The notes: a model not told the origin generated them from the letters alone. A stretch of DNA of 64,000 nt from Dryococelus australis (GCA_029891345.1 CM056999.1:31988418-32052417), one strand, 5' to 3'; numbered from the stretch's first letter, positions 1-12,350 are shown. A program made the numbers and translations.

Positions 1-1745
1 TCTAATTAAAATTCTAGAAAATTCCGAAGAAATGTATTATTTAAAAAAATTATTAAAATATTTTAAGAGGATCTCCAAAAATTTCCAGTGTTCCCCAGAA
101 CAGGTGAAGGGGATCAGAGATCCATGTGACCCAGGGGCAAAGATCAGAAACCCAGGTGATCAGGGTCAGTGACCCAGGGGCCAGGAGATAATGACCTCTG
201 ACCTTTGACTTTGGCCTTGTCCTTTAACTTGAAAAATCAAAAATCCGAAAATTTCACAAAGAAATAAAAAAATTATTTAAAACTATAAATAAGTTTATTT
301 GAAAATATAAAAAAATTATTTAAGTAACTAAAATTTCCTGTAGTTTCCCTACCTCCCTCGCCTAACATATTTGTCAGCATGCCTCCAACCCCTTACCCAT
401 ACCCAGTCAGCCATCTTGGTAGGCGATCACCCTCTTGGTAGGCAACTACCATCTTAGTAGACACCGCATTATCACCATCTTGGAAGCCAGTGTCCATTAG
501 CAATTGAACGTTGACCTTTGACACTTGACCCCTGACCCATTACCTCGACCTTGACCCAATGACCTTAATGACATTGAAAACAAAAACTCGAGAAAAATGC
601 ATAAAAGTCAACAAGCATAATACACTACAGACTATTACAGCCATATTAGATGCAGACTACCTTGTCCTTGATCCCATGACTTTTAATTACCTTGAAAACA
701 AAACACATTACTTTAAATCAAATTCAGCAAGCATACGACATTACAGATTACCACCACTATATTAGCTGCAGACTACCTTGATCTTTAGTACATGACCTTG
801 AATTACCTTGAAAACAAAATTCGAATAATAATTTACAAAAGTCAACAACATGGGGTCAAGGTCGAGGTAGTCAGCATCTAATATGGTGATAGTAGCTTGT
901 AATATATTATGCTTGTTGACTTATGCATTTTTCTCAAGTTTTTGTTTTCTAGGTTATTCAAGGTCATGGGGTCAAGGTTGAGGTAGTCTGCATCTAATAT
1001 GGCGGTAGTAGACTGTAATTTTGTTTTATTGTTGAATTTTATTTATTTTTCATGTGTTCTTGGTTTTTCAAGTTCATTAAAGGTCATGGGGTCAAGGTCG
1101 AATTATTCTGCATTTCTTATGGTTGTAGTAGTCTGTAATTTATTATGCTTGCTGATTCTTGTGCATTTTCTCGAGTTTTTGTTTTCAAGGCCATTCAAAG
1201 TCTAGGGGTTAAGGTCTAGGTAATGAGTCAGGGATCAAAGGGTCAAATGTCAAAGTTTAATTGCTAATGGGCATTGGCTTTCAAGATTGTGAACGGGTGA
1301 TGACTGCCAAAATGGCGGTTGCCTACCAAGATGGCGGTCGTCTATCAAGTTGGCGGTCACCTACGAAGATGGCTGACTGGGTATGGGCGTGTGGGTGGTC
1401 TTCCGACTAATTTGTTAGGTGAGGGAGGTGGGAGAACCACAGAAGATTGAATTTTTTAAAAATAATATTTAGTAATTATTTAAAAATTTAATCAATTTAT
1501 TCATAGTTTTTAATGGTATATTTTTGGTAACTTTTGTAATGTTTTTTATTTTCTTGTTTTCATGGTCAACATCAAAGGTCAATATCATGCGCTCCTGACC
1601 CCTGGGTCACTGATACGGTCACCTGGATCGCTGATCCCTCTCGCCTGCTCCAGAAAAAATTATAAATGTTTGGGGATCCTATTTAATATTTTTAAATAAT
1701 TTTCATAATACATTTTTCGGAATTTTGTAGAATTGTTTGGAACTT
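1..1745. repeat. Imperfect palindrome, probably paired Polinton/Maverick termini
   Basis: The two halves are reverse complements with divergence. The ccccag/ggtgaaggggatcag stretch near 90-130 and the gacccaggggc stretch near 128-182 reappear inverted near 1,590-1,655. The ctacctccctcgcctaac stretch near 350 reappears inverted near 1,410-1,430. The symmetry centre is near 830-870. Each arm contains short repeats of the aagatggcggtc type (1,310-1,375; inverted near 415-490). The adjoining 1.4 kb carries Polinton gene relics, so I infer that these are Polinton terminal inverted repeats lying head to head. The left end may continue outside the window. Confidence 0.6.
535..1215. repeat. Opposed tandem arrays inside the palindrome, about 118 bp units
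   Basis: Units containing ggtcaaggtcgaggtag followed by gcatctaatatgg recur near 852, 973 and 1,090 in one orientation. The reverse complement (taccttgacc / ccatattagatgcagac type) recurs near 541, 658 and 772. The spacing is about 115-121 bp. Three units on each side of the symmetry axis make this a tandem array within each inverted arm. The short frames at 559-765 and 999-1,205 are products of this repeat and not genes. Confidence 0.6.
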
Positions 1746-1830
1746 TTTGAGGATTTTTGGGGATTTTTTGTAGGGTGTTTGAGGTTAGAGGTCCCCAGGA
1801 TGAAGTTGAAGTTCATGGGTCAAAGGTAAA

Positions 1831-2313
1831 GGTCAATTGCATTCGAGATGTCGGTCGGGTTATGTAACAAAATGGTGGCTCCCTTGGCTCTGGCTCCGAT
1901 GTCCGATGCCTTTGCCCCAAATTCATAATTTCCCTACTACTCCTTTCTCTTGATCTTATCTCCCATTCCCATTTTCAACTTGGCGTTCATCATGTTGAAT
2001 AAGCCCCAGGATGCAATTTTTTTCACTGAGTCAGGTGTCTTATGATTTTCTAATTTCGTTGGCCTTCTGCGCAAGTATTGTCTGCCTGGTGCCTGGCTTC
2101 CAGGCCCTTGTTTAAGGGGTAAACGATATTATGCTTTTTGAGTGCCTCGCCCAGTGCATTGCTGCCTGTGTCGACACATAACAGCCTTTTAGGTAGCTTT
2201 GTTCATGACTTGAAGAATTTGTATCCGAGAATGTGTAGCTCGAATGGTAGTTTGTTGATCAGCATATCGATGATCCCGCTTTCAGTTACAGGCTTACCTC
2301 TTTGAGGCATCAT
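1831..2313 (-). pseudogene. Decayed Polinton minor-capsid-like protein with phospholipase A2-like domain
   Basis: Read on the minus strand from the ATG pair at 2,313-2,308, the frame gives a short leader (MMPQRGKPVTESGIIDML) and then a segment of the type INKLPFELHILGYKF...TKLPKRL...DTGSNALGEALKKHNI. This resembles the phospholipase A2-like (parvovirus VP1-type) domain found in Polinton, adintovirus and densovirus capsid proteins, which normally reads LPFELH.PGYQ.CGPGT.L..R...G..G.N.LD.AC..HDIAY. The calcium-loop GPG is replaced by S-stop (TGA at 2,205-2,203). HDIAY has become HNIVY, and the catalytic HD pair is HN. There are further stops at 2,052-2,050 and 2,025-2,023. After a one-base shift near 2,005, a basic tail with MNAKLKMGMGDKIKR continues to about 1,831. 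The family match is from memory. The decay is seen directly. Confidence 0.6.
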
Positions 2314-2584
2314 GGTGAACTGAGCGAGATAAGTAAAAATACTCTCCTTTCATACATTTTCGTTTCAGTATCATTCTAGATTTGGAACAATACCGATATA
2401 TCACATATTTAAATATGTAATTTCAGTGAAATATCTGTTAACAACAGTTTACCCGAACTGATAATTTTATGAGACATTATATTTCCAAGAAAATGTTCTT
2501 AATGTTATCAAGAGGCTTGTTTATGCTACCTCCCCCTACTCCTCCCTGATGAAGAAACATAACATAAATCATTATTTCACTTGC

Positions 2585-3139
2585 AGCAATCTCAAAGCTT
2601 CTATCATTGAGAGGTTCAACAGGACTCTGAACGGTACGATGTGGAGGCTTTCCGTTGCGAATGGCAACAACAAGTAGTTGGATATACCCCCAAAACTCGT
2701 TCATGAGTACAATTCAACTGTTCACTCTACCACTCGCATGAAGCCCGAAGACGTGAAAGACGACACCATGCTTCGAACATTATACACTGATGTGAAAAGG
2801 AGGGACCCACGCAAGTCTAAAGCCAAGGTTGGCGACCTGGTACGTATTTGCAAACATAACGGCATCTTCGAGATAGGGTTCACAGCAAATTTGAGCCATG
2901 AACTCTTTCGTGTGCGACGTATACGCAACCATGCTCCAGGGACCTAGATTCTTGAGGATCTGAATAATATTCTCATCCGTGGTGGTGTCTACGCAGAGGA
3001 GATCCTGCCTACAAAGTTTCCAGGTGTGTATTTGGACGAGAAGTTGTTGAAACGGCATAATGGGCAGTTGTATGTCAAGTTGTGGGGTTTCCCAGCCTGC
3101 TACAATTCCTGGGTCAATGATGTGGACATCGAGCTGTGA
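2585..3139 (+). pseudogene. Decayed Polinton/Maverick integrase, C-terminal part with chromodomain-like end
   Basis: The frame opens after a cttgcag near 2,580 and reads ASIIERFNRTLNGTMWRL. The Glu at 2,609-2,611 in IIERFNRTL fits the third catalytic residue of retroviral-type (rve) integrases. The following WLDI-like, KLVHEYNSTVHSTTRMKPEDV segment is typical of Polinton and gypsy-type integrases (YN.T.H.....P). A later stretch with GVYAEEILPTKF and a final YVKLWGFPACYNSWVNDVDI matches a chromodomain-like tail, ending at a TGA (3,137-3,139). Two in-frame TAG codons (2,675-2,677 and 2,945-2,947) break it. The first two catalytic Asp residues lie upstream and are missing. A polyadenylation-type aataaa follows near 3,195. 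It lies convergent with, and next to, the capsid-like relic, as expected for a collapsed Polinton. Confidence 0.75.
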
Positions 3140-3299
3140 ACACAGAAGATTGCTATTAAAAACCTGTGTTTGTTATAATATTGTATGTTATCAAATAAAG
3201 TAAATTTTTTAAAATATATTGTGTTTTATTTGTTAAAAAACTTTATATAAAAAATAATTTTAAATAAAAATAATTACATTTAAAGATAAATCATTAATT

Positions 3300-4095
3300 G
3301 AATATGATAATTTATATACTTTGTAGGAATGATCAATTTCACCGTTTGGTACACGCCAATAGCAGGCTGCATAATCTGGAAATTACCTTTGCCTAAACAT
3401 TGAAAATAGAATCCAGTATGGAGGGTGCCGACAGAACATTCTACACATTAAAAACATAAACAAGTATGGCTACCACCTGGTGGCTGAATCGCCAGTTCGC
3501 TTGGTGGGTAAATTAATACACTAGTGCTACCAATGTGTTGAAAATGAAAACATGAAGTCCAGTTTGGCGGCCTCCAGCAATGTATAAACAAAACACGAAC
3601 GAAAAAAATTCAAGATGTCAGAATGAATATGGGTGAGGGGGTGGATGCCTGCCAACTAATTAACAAATGAGAAATGTTGGTAGGGGAGTGGAATGTTAAG
3701 ACTATGTGATTGACTGGAGGGGAGTCAGTCGTCTGCTTGACTTGGAGCTGAGGAATGGGACATGCAAGAACGTAAGTTTTTTAAAAAGGTGTTTTTTTAT
3801 ATTATTTAGAAATAATATTGTATAATTTTTTTAAAAATTTTTAAATAATATTTTATAGTTTTTAAAATAAATTCTAAATGATTTTTCGAAATTTTTTGGG
3901 TTTAAGGTTATTCAAGGTTATGGTGGCAAGGTCAATGTCTCCTGGATCTAATATTGCGGCTAAGATGGCTTACAGAACCAATATGGTTGATGGTCGACTC
4001 CAACTTCGATCCTGGATCCTGTGTATCGATTTGGCATATCTTGTGACTATAAAACCAATATGGCTGCCACTGCTCTGCCTACTAAAATGATATTC
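3300..4095. mobile_element. Diverged Polinton-terminus-like sequence
   Basis: The segment 3,630-3,710 (tatgggtgagggggtgg, ccaactaattaac, ggtaggggagtgg) resembles 1,380-1,435 in the palindrome. The segment 3,880-3,990 (ttcaaggttatggtggcaag followed by gatctaatattgcggc) resembles the 118 bp unit there. I read it as the other terminus of the same relic, so about 1.4 kb of interior would remain of an element that is normally 15-20 kb. Sequence similarity is seen directly; its meaning is inference. Confidence 0.4.
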
Positions 4096-4324
4096 GCCAA
4101 TCCTTCCGAGATCTAAAAGTGCATTTCGGGAGATCGTTTATGCAGCTAGGGGTATCGGTGCTTTTTTTGAGGGGAAAGCGAAATTTTTGAGGGGTAAAAG
4201 AGAAATTGTAAAGGAAAAATGGAAAATTTGAGGGAAAAAAAAGGGAAATTCACGATGACGGTGGTCGGCTCCGACGCAAGACGCCGTTGGCCCCAACTTC
4301 TTTATTTTTACTACTCACGCTGTG

Positions 4325-4537
4325 TCACTGATCTATCATTCAAAAAACAAATCACCGATAAACGGTGAAAAAATGACTGACGAATAAGTGGAAAATGTCT
4401 CTGACTCAATAAGTGAAGGAAAACTGGCATTTTTTCACTAATTCATCTGTTAAATTCACTGAAGTGACTGATAAATCAGTCAGAAACTGTTAACTGATTG
4501 AAACAGTGAAATTCTCACTGATTTAGATTTAGAGTGC
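4325..4537. mobile_element. Truncated copy of MITE-B
   Basis: Homologous to the right third of the 47,780-48,781 element: both contain cactgaagtgactg, atcagtcaga, gactgattgaaacagtgaaa (here aactgattg) and end in atttagagtgcag. The left terminus (cactctaa) is absent. Confidence 0.6.
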
Positions 4538-6910
4538 AGACACGTGCGTAGTGCTCCACATTAGAAGGTTAACTATCGCTTTTCACTCCTGCGCTTGTCC
4601 TGATTCTAGACGTCTTTGTTTGTATTAACATCCAAATATATTCCATCTTTATAAGCTGCTTTTATTTGAAACGTAAAATATTATGCCTCTGGTACTGAAC
4701 GGATGTACGTAAGAGAACGTGAGAAATTGAACTCTTATTCTAGGTACTGTATCCCAACCAGCTTCCCTTAAAGTTTCTTTGCAATCCGGTGGAAATAGCG
4801 TGATGCTCAAGTCGGAGCCAGCTAGTACTGACTGCGTTCTGAATTTAAATATTTTACATGATAGCCTGTTTAAAATGACGGAGTAGTATGAGTATTTACA
4901 AAATAACTTCATATGCAAACTGTTTTACGATGTGGGATTATATAATATTTGAGGCCAAAATAAGCATGAATGATTTCTGTCTTAAAGAAACAAGTTAACC
5001 ATGCCTTATGGGAAGGAAGTGGTGAAAGTTAATTAATATTACCTTTACTAGTTTGTCTGATTCAGTTGTTGTAAAGAAAGCAGGTAATTTAGATGATGAA
5101 AATAACACAGCTTGTTTTTTTTTTTTTTTTAATCTTACGGAGAGTAATAAAATCGTTGGAAAATCGGTACACTGTTTCTATGGAAACTTCGTGACTACTG
5201 AATTTCAACTGTGATATTTTTAAGGGGAAAAGGCACGCGTTAAAATTCCTGTGGTTAAGGGGAGGAATTGTATTTTTTGCAAACACACTTGTTTTGTTGG
5301 GCAACTGCATATAATTAAACGTAAGAAATGATCCCAATATTCACAGTTTAGTTGGCAACAAACTACAAGAAGTAGTTCCGTGTTTTAACTTCTAACTAGT
5401 TGCGAAGTAAGATATTTTTGTCTACTGCTATTCAGTTTATTTTTGTTGTAAGCAAGGAGGAATACAATTTGGTGTGATTGTTTCACATCTATGTTTCTAA
5501 CTCTGGCACATCATTTGGCTGATGCAAAGTTTAAGTTAGCTGGTTCATTGTTTTTTTCCCCCCTGGTCCCTGCTCGTGTCTCATCGAAACAGTGATTCAC
5601 GACCAATGTGGTTTTAAATGTCAGTTTGCAATTCCTAAAATAAAGTATACATTAACGTAGCCAAGTATGTGTTGCAACTCTGAGAGTTTTGTTAAAGATG
5701 TGCGTGTGCGTTATTTAGTATTTTCGCGCGATTCACGATTTGCGATTTGATACCTCGGTACGTATATAACACGTTTCAAAACAATATAGCCATGAAAAGG
5801 TTGTACACTATACATGAGTAGTCCATTTCCAAAGCGTTTCTTTTCCGTATATATAAAAATTTCCAATAATGGTCTTTGAATGAGTAGTACAGTAGGGGTA
5901 AATAATTATCCCTCTAGTCTCCCAATAATGGTCCTCTTGTCACCTTCCTAGCCTTTGCTAAGGAATTACAAATGTGTTACAGGTCCAAAACAGCGCCAAG
6001 GCAGTTTAAATGCAGCTTTAAAATTCATTACATTTCCAAAGTAGAACTTGTCCACAAACATTAAACAAAATCTATTTAATTTTAAGGTGAACGCTTGGTT
6101 TCAGAAGTTTCTGATTTCTACAGACAATGTTCGTGACCAACAGTAACACCCGTACCAACTTTCATACAGCCAAATTAAGAAATATCCTCCATATACATTT
6201 TGGATATATCCCTTCATTCAATGTAAATGGACAAGGGACCCTTTGGAAATGGATTTTTCATCATGAAACCTTTGTTGAATGTTAGGAATACATTTAAAGT
6301 GTGTTATAACGTCTTTCCGAACTGTAATTTGCATGAGCGGATATATAAAATAGTAATTACTAGCTACCACGTCTAACCTTCAAGGTAAATAATTTTGGGA
6401 AAATCAGATTCTGCATTAAATGTGTCAACGCAAGTTCATGAAATACATTGACATCAGCTATGCATTGTTTTGTTAGTATTCTGAAGAAGTTACGTTCATA
6501 TCTGTGCATTTAAGATTTTATATAGTGAAAAGTGATTTTTCTTGTAAACAAAGCAGTAGGTTTAGCAAACAGTATGTGATGTAGAAACTGTGTGGCTGGA
6601 CGAATTCTCAAGAAGTTAGCATCGGGAGGCAAATGTTAGTGCGAAAGTGTGCTGTAAAAATTTGTATGAATTCTGTTCACAAGTTGAGTTTCATGGCAAT
6701 TGTTTTCGTTACTTCTTATTTAATTGCAATGTCCGCCATTTGCTTGCGCGTAGTTTTATATTAAGATATTGATTTGTGAGGTATGTGTGCAACATAATTC
6801 TACTCGTAAATGTTGTTTAACATAATTCATGGGTCATTTAACCATTGTTCAAGGCGTATTGTATTTTTCAGGAAGAAATAAATTGCGCCGTACTATAATA
6901 AAGCGTTTCG
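4538..6910. other. AT-rich stretch, nothing recognised
   Basis: No frame longer than about 90 codons and no family match. A poly-T run lies at 5,115-5,132. I see no convincing exon, RNA gene or repeat. Confidence 0.5.
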
Positions 6911-7370
6911 CTATGCACAATTTTTTAAGGTGAACTTTCGAAAAGACTTGTTTTAATAACAGGAAAAATAACCTGATAAACTCTTCTGCTATTATGTTGC
7001 TATCCTGTTGACGTCCTAAACCAAATATTTTCTTATGACTTTGGAAGTTTTGACTACAATTAAAGGCATTAATAAATGTATGCCAAAACAAAAAAAAATT
7101 GTGTACCTCACTTATTATTCACAAACCAAAATTATTAACCGAAATTTACGTGCTCATGTTTGTAGTGCTGATTACAATATTTATTACTTTTTGTGGTTTT
7201 TTTAATGTTTATTGAGTGGACTCATGACACATGAGCCAACTGATGTAAACAGCAACTGAATGTTACATGACATTGTTTATTTTGATACGTAGTCTGAAAG
7301 ATACGCAACCAAAGGGCTTAAAGTAGAAACTTAGCAGGGCTTTCAAAAGTGCTCACCTTACCAAGAACGG
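6911..7370. mobile_element. Possible MITE-A copy (ends only)
   Basis: The right end near 7,330-7,365 (agcagggctttcaaaagtg, then ctcaccttac) matches the MITE-A terminal repeat. A weaker inverted match lies near 6,921-6,950 (ttaaggtgaactttcgaaaa). Interior homology was not established. Confidence 0.35.
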
Positions 7371-7934
7371 ATTTCAATGGAAATGGGTTTATACGTGTAA
7401 TTTCCTTTTGCTTATGTGCACCAATATATGTGGTCATTGCACATTACTATAACTGGTTTAAAGTTCGCATGATAACTTAATTAATCAACTTTAATAAATT
7501 CTCTGATTGTGAGTGCAGTTACTTTTACGTAAGCAATAACTGGGCATATGATAAGGTTGCAAGTATAGGGAAGAAAAACTTTTGTGTTTAAGTATCGTAT
7601 AAAAAGTAAGTGTTTATATTTTGATTTGGTTCTTATAGACTTTAGACCTGTTCCATTCGAAGGACAGAAATGGCTATACTTAAAACTACGCCTCAGTATT
7701 CGAAATCACCTTTATCATAAAAATCCCTCATTTCTCACTATTTTTACTATTATGTCTTTTTGCATCCTGTCAATATGTTGCATATACGAATATTGGTTTT
7801 ACCGCACGGGTATATATTCTTGATAAAGTAACGTACTGTAGTTATTTACTTTACCATACAGTGTAAGTAGTGAAGTCAGCTAACGATTATATTTTGTTTA
7901 GTTGGTTCCTTTGGTAAGGTATGGGAGTGATATC

Positions 7935-8420
7935 GCAGGCGGCCGCAGTCACACCTCTCACGGCAACCACTGACAGTGGATGTGTGGCCTACATAATGTT
8001 CTTCACAGTTCCCCCGTTGTAGAATTCAAATAACGTTTAATCTAGAGGTCTCTTTGGATACTCTACACTTCCTCGTTGGCCTATTCACCGCCCATCAAAT
8101 GCTTCATTCAGGAGCAACCGTACATTCCAATGGTCATGTGGTGGTGCATCGTCCTACTGGAAAAAGCCGTCATCTCTGGTAGAGCTAGTGAACAGCTGGC
8201 ACAATGTTCTATTGCAACATGGTACGGCAACTTTCACATGTCACTATTCAGTAGAAGAAGAACGGCCTCTGTCAGATACGTACTCTGGCAGACAAACTGA
8301 ACCTCACTGACTACCCAGGGAGATGTAATGCTTGCTCTTTCACAGCGTGGTGATCATGTTCATCGGTCCAGTACACACCGTTGCGTTGTGGTGTTTCACC
8401 GTTCCATTCATTCTAAAGGT
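7935..8420 (-). pseudogene. Decayed mariner-type transposase, C-terminal half
   Basis: The minus-strand translation contains FFQ-stop-DDAPPHDHWNVRLLLNEAF, then GR-stop-IGQRGSVEYPKRPLD-stop-TLFEFYNGGTVKNIM. Insect mariner/IS630-type transposases read FQQDGAPPHY....LN..FPGRWIGR.G...WPPRSPDLTPLDFFLWG..K at this place. The second Asp of the DDD triad is visible in DDAPPH, and the third in the decayed RPLD. At least three stops lie inside. A possible upstream continuation to about 8,600 is too decayed to call. The plus-strand frames at 8,076-8,300 and 8,328-8,555 are antisense shadows. Confidence 0.7.
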
Positions 8421-8599
8421 GGTTTCATAAGATCAAACAGTGACGACAGTATATTGTTCGTTGTAGTTTCACGTGTTTTCAACCCGCCTACGAAATTCGA
8501 CATTCGTAGCATGAAGTTACGTTGGAATATAAGACATCCACTTTACTTGACTTAAACTTCAATGGACACTTGATTTGCTGTCCTTTCTTCACATCACTC

Positions 8600-10980
8600 T
8601 CAGTTCCGGCCCTCTCAGACTTGTCACGGAATCATGTCATTGGTTGTCCTACACGTGATAGCAGTATCTAATTATGCCCTCCATCGTCTCTGAACCTCAA
8701 TCACGTACTCACATTTCCAATAACACTTCACAATCCAGTTTTAATTTGCTCGAAAGGAAAACGTGTCACCTACACAATTTGCTCTAAAATTGTAGTGCTG
8801 CCGATAATGTCTGCCAAACGGAGCTGATAACAGCAGAATTGTAACAAGCGCTCGCACACACCAAACGTTGTTTTTACTGAGCCGAAAAACTCGCATTCCT
8901 ATCAGAATGTCTTTAATTCTCTCTTATTTACATACAAAGAGTATAAATATTAATATATAATATGATATTGAAAAATATGATAGAAAGAGGAAGGAACGTT
9001 ACTAGCGACATCATGGGTGCCCGCCCACTCCCTTTTGTGTGAAGATTCAACTTTCATGGCCTTGGAAGGATAGGTGAACGAGGTCAGCTATGTCGACTGC
9101 CCGTGGAAAAGTGAAAGATTTCTTAAGTGGCCACGCTCAATGGGTTGGAACAGATCGTAACCTCTACAGAGAAATTCAATATTTTTGTGAGATATATTAA
9201 TGTTACCACGAGAATATTTAGAAGATCATTTTAAACGTTTCTTTAGGCAAACTTTCATTTAAATTTAATTGAGATACAATAAATGGGGCTCCCGGGACCA
9301 GATGAAAAGATCTTCGGTTGTGTGAAATCGGAGAAGCCCATTGGTGTGGCACTGAATAGAGAGAGTGTACTGTTTTACATCATGTTTTGGGAGTCACTCC
9401 GATAAGCCTTTTTTTTTAAGGCGGGGTGTGGGGGAACGCGTCACGTGATCTGCGTTGTACTAATTAAAAACTCTAATTGGCGGAGTCGCTTGGATTGGTT
9501 GGGGCTTCGCGTGAGAAAGCGGGCGGGCAACCATCACAAATGGATGTTGATCATTTTCAGCTGATTTCCTCTTTTACACAAAAAGTGTAATTCAAATTAG
9601 GGACAGAAGATGCCATGTAGATGCGGACGAGTTTCTGCGAAACAAAACCCGACACCGACACAACAGATTGTAACAACGGAAGAGTAAAAGCGCAAATTTC
9701 TCAATACACGCTTGGAAGACTAATAAGCGCTGGCCTAAAAGTATAATTGATGCAGCCATTAATTTTAATAAGTACTCAGCATTGACCCAGCTGTAATTGA
9801 GTAGTGTAAGTATAAACGTTCGTTTTCAGTTCAATTTTTATGGGTTTGTGTGTTATGTTTGAAGTACTTTTTGATTAAAATTATATTAAATGCCAGTAAC
9901 AGTTTAGTTGCGACTGCAAAATAATTTGTGTTATAGATATTCATATGAGATGAATAACTAACGCTGTCAGGTTGTTACTTAAAATGAATACAGCTTCACA
10001 CTTAGTACCAGTAAGTGACATCACTTAATATAAAATAGAACGTAATAAGTTTTTTCGGTTAATATAGTTCATGTGACGTAAAGTGGGAATTATGACGCAA
10101 GTGGAAGTATGCGCATATTTTACTATCTGTTTTTCATTGTTTTAATCATTTCTACAACGGTGCTAATAACGTCATGTTCCAAGGTCCCAAACGTTTATTT
10201 TTAATCTTTCTGAAGAAGTAGATGTATTTTGCTACCTCTCAAGCCCGTTACTCGTTGCTAACTTATATCCATCGTTAGTTCAGTAAATTATTGTGTAATT
10301 GTTTACAAATAAATAGGTATTCATATATGTGAAAACCCAAAATTCTTGTAAAACTTCCACTTACCAAGCGACTGCATTTAAATGAATGCCACTTTTTTTG
10401 GCTTGATTATTGTAAAATTGTTATATTTCTAATATAGAATTTTGCGTATCTTCAACCTTTTAGAATGTGTTTTAAATTTCAGAAGTAAAAAATAACTTGT
10501 AATTTATTTGCTGATTTTTCTTTTCTGTTTGGCGCTTAGTTACCCCTGAAAAGCGAAATTTGTGCCACATGTGTGATAACATGACTGGAACAAAGTTGTC
10601 CATTATCAAGTGATACTGTATGTCAAGCATGAGACTCAAATTTATACTTCATGCAACGTCAATATGGTCCATAAAAAAGATTTAGGCTAAGTGTAAAGAT
10701 TTTCATCACAAAATATTTTTCCCACAAACATACCCTCACTAATTATTTAGCCATTTTTATAACACTAATTTGCATTGCAATTTGCCACCGTTCTTATACA
10801 CAACTATGTACCCTCATTATTATCCCCACGTAATTCCAGCTCCATTACACGTATCACTCCCATCTTGTTCACTGTGACTAGTTCGGCAATCATTACGACA
10901 ATATCAAGGGAAGATTCTGTCGACTTGTCATAAACTTGAGACCATCTCTAGTGCTTCTTGTTCCTGTGCATACACTCTAC
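8600..10980. other. Intergenic, nothing recognised
   Basis: Mostly AT-rich. The 9,280-9,560 part is more GC-rich and has a cacgtg E-box-like site near 9,441, but no open frame or family match. A transcription start is possible but unsupported. Confidence 0.4.
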
Positions 10981-10984
10981 TGCC

Positions 10985-12350
10985 ACTTATTTTCTTTCTT
11001 TGTCTACATCCAAAACTTTTCCCGGAGTCAACTCTCCTTCATATTTAATGACAACATAGTTGCCTTCGATGACATCTTCTATTCTCAGTATGGTAGACAT
11101 GGTAGTATTGCTGCAGCTGGCCTCTAAGTGGACATCTACCTCTCCCTTTTGCTCCTTTGCAATGGTTTTATGCATGTCTATCTGTCTTGTTTTCTTGTTA
11201 GACATTTTGACAATTTTTCTTTACATGCACATCTGCAGCAAAAATTTCATCTTGGGTGAATTTATCAGCTGCGAAATAATCTGGTGTTACACGTTTGTCT
11301 GCTACTACATTCAATTTCTTCTTCCTGATATGTTCGTCTTTAAATCTCATTCGCTTCAAGTGATCAATGAAATCTTGAGACACTGAGTGCCTAAACTTTT
11401 CTGCATCATTACATGGCAATTTGACTAGCACACTTTGTTTGTTGAAAAGAGATATACCAGCTGCACGGAAGTCAGTTTTAAAATTCTCAGCTGATTTCAT
11501 GCTAATATTTTACATTGGAAGAAACATGGGTTTTTCCACAGATGTGGAATTATTGCCATAGGCTGATAACTTTCTTCCACTCAGACTTAATTTTGCTCTG
11601 GTGCTGTTTTATGGGTCCAAAAAAGGCAACGTCCAGAGGCTGTTGGATATGTGTTGAACTAGGAGGTAAGAAAATACATCGTCCGTTAGTTCTTCTCACT
11701 GTATGGATTTACATATTTTCAAACTAGTTTTCGAACATTGCAACATAAAATCATCTTGATGCTGTCCGATTGTAACGAGCACCTGGTGCCACCCCCACCC
11801 CCCTTTTCGCGGTGTCCAGGTATTATATAATCTCTCTGCCTTGTAGACAATATATGGAGGAAATGAAATACCTGAAGCATTACCACAAACATGGCAGCTA
11901 TATTTGCCTTCGAAAAGTTCATGTTTCGTTCAGGATATTTACAATTCCTCTTCACAATTATCATTTTTCTCACTCGGGTCATCACTAAAACATGTCTCAT
12001 CATTGTTCCAGATGTTTTCTGGTGACACTTGATCAATGTCTTCAAAAATATTGTTGAAATATTCGCTTACAGCTGTCTTTAACACTGCGGCACAAATCAT
12101 TTTAATACTTGAAGCTAGTCTTATCTTCACATCGGACTGCCTGTCGAGAAATGATTTCGCCTAACCTTCTCCAGGAAAATAATTCTGAAATCTCTGAACG
12201 TGTCGACCTTCGCGTTCAAGATATGCTGTCACAGCACAACGCAAGTCCAGTCGATCAAGAGGAAATCCTCTCTCTGCCATCACGCTACAGTAATATGAGA
12301 ATGTCCTCTCTTCAGCTTCACTTAGAATCGTAGGTCGACGTAGAACACAA
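10985..12350 (-). pseudogene. Decayed pogo/Tigger-type (DDE_1) transposase
   Basis: Reading down the minus strand in shifting frames gives, in order: RPTILSEAEERTF and GFPLDRLDLRCAVTAYLERE near 12,340-12,220; a segment FPGEG-stop-AKSFLDRQ; VKIRLASSIKM, then VSPENIWNNDETCFSDDP (12,130-11,945); KYPERNMNFSKANIAAMF in another frame (11,950-11,880); and FKTDFRAAGISLFNKQSVL near 11,475-11,410. This order matches pogo/jerky-type transposases (NIWN.DET, then KYPER...SK, then FRA.GI.P.N...VL). The first catalytic Asp is in NDET. The second and third are not visible, because about 350 bases of the DDE core are scrambled. The end (10,985-11,205) has YVVIKYEGELTPGKVLDVD, a C-terminal segment common in such insect transposases. 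It is clearly inactive. Confidence 0.75.

Noticed and set aside
559-1205. Two 68-codon frames
   Set aside because: Both lie in the inverted 118 bp units of the palindrome.
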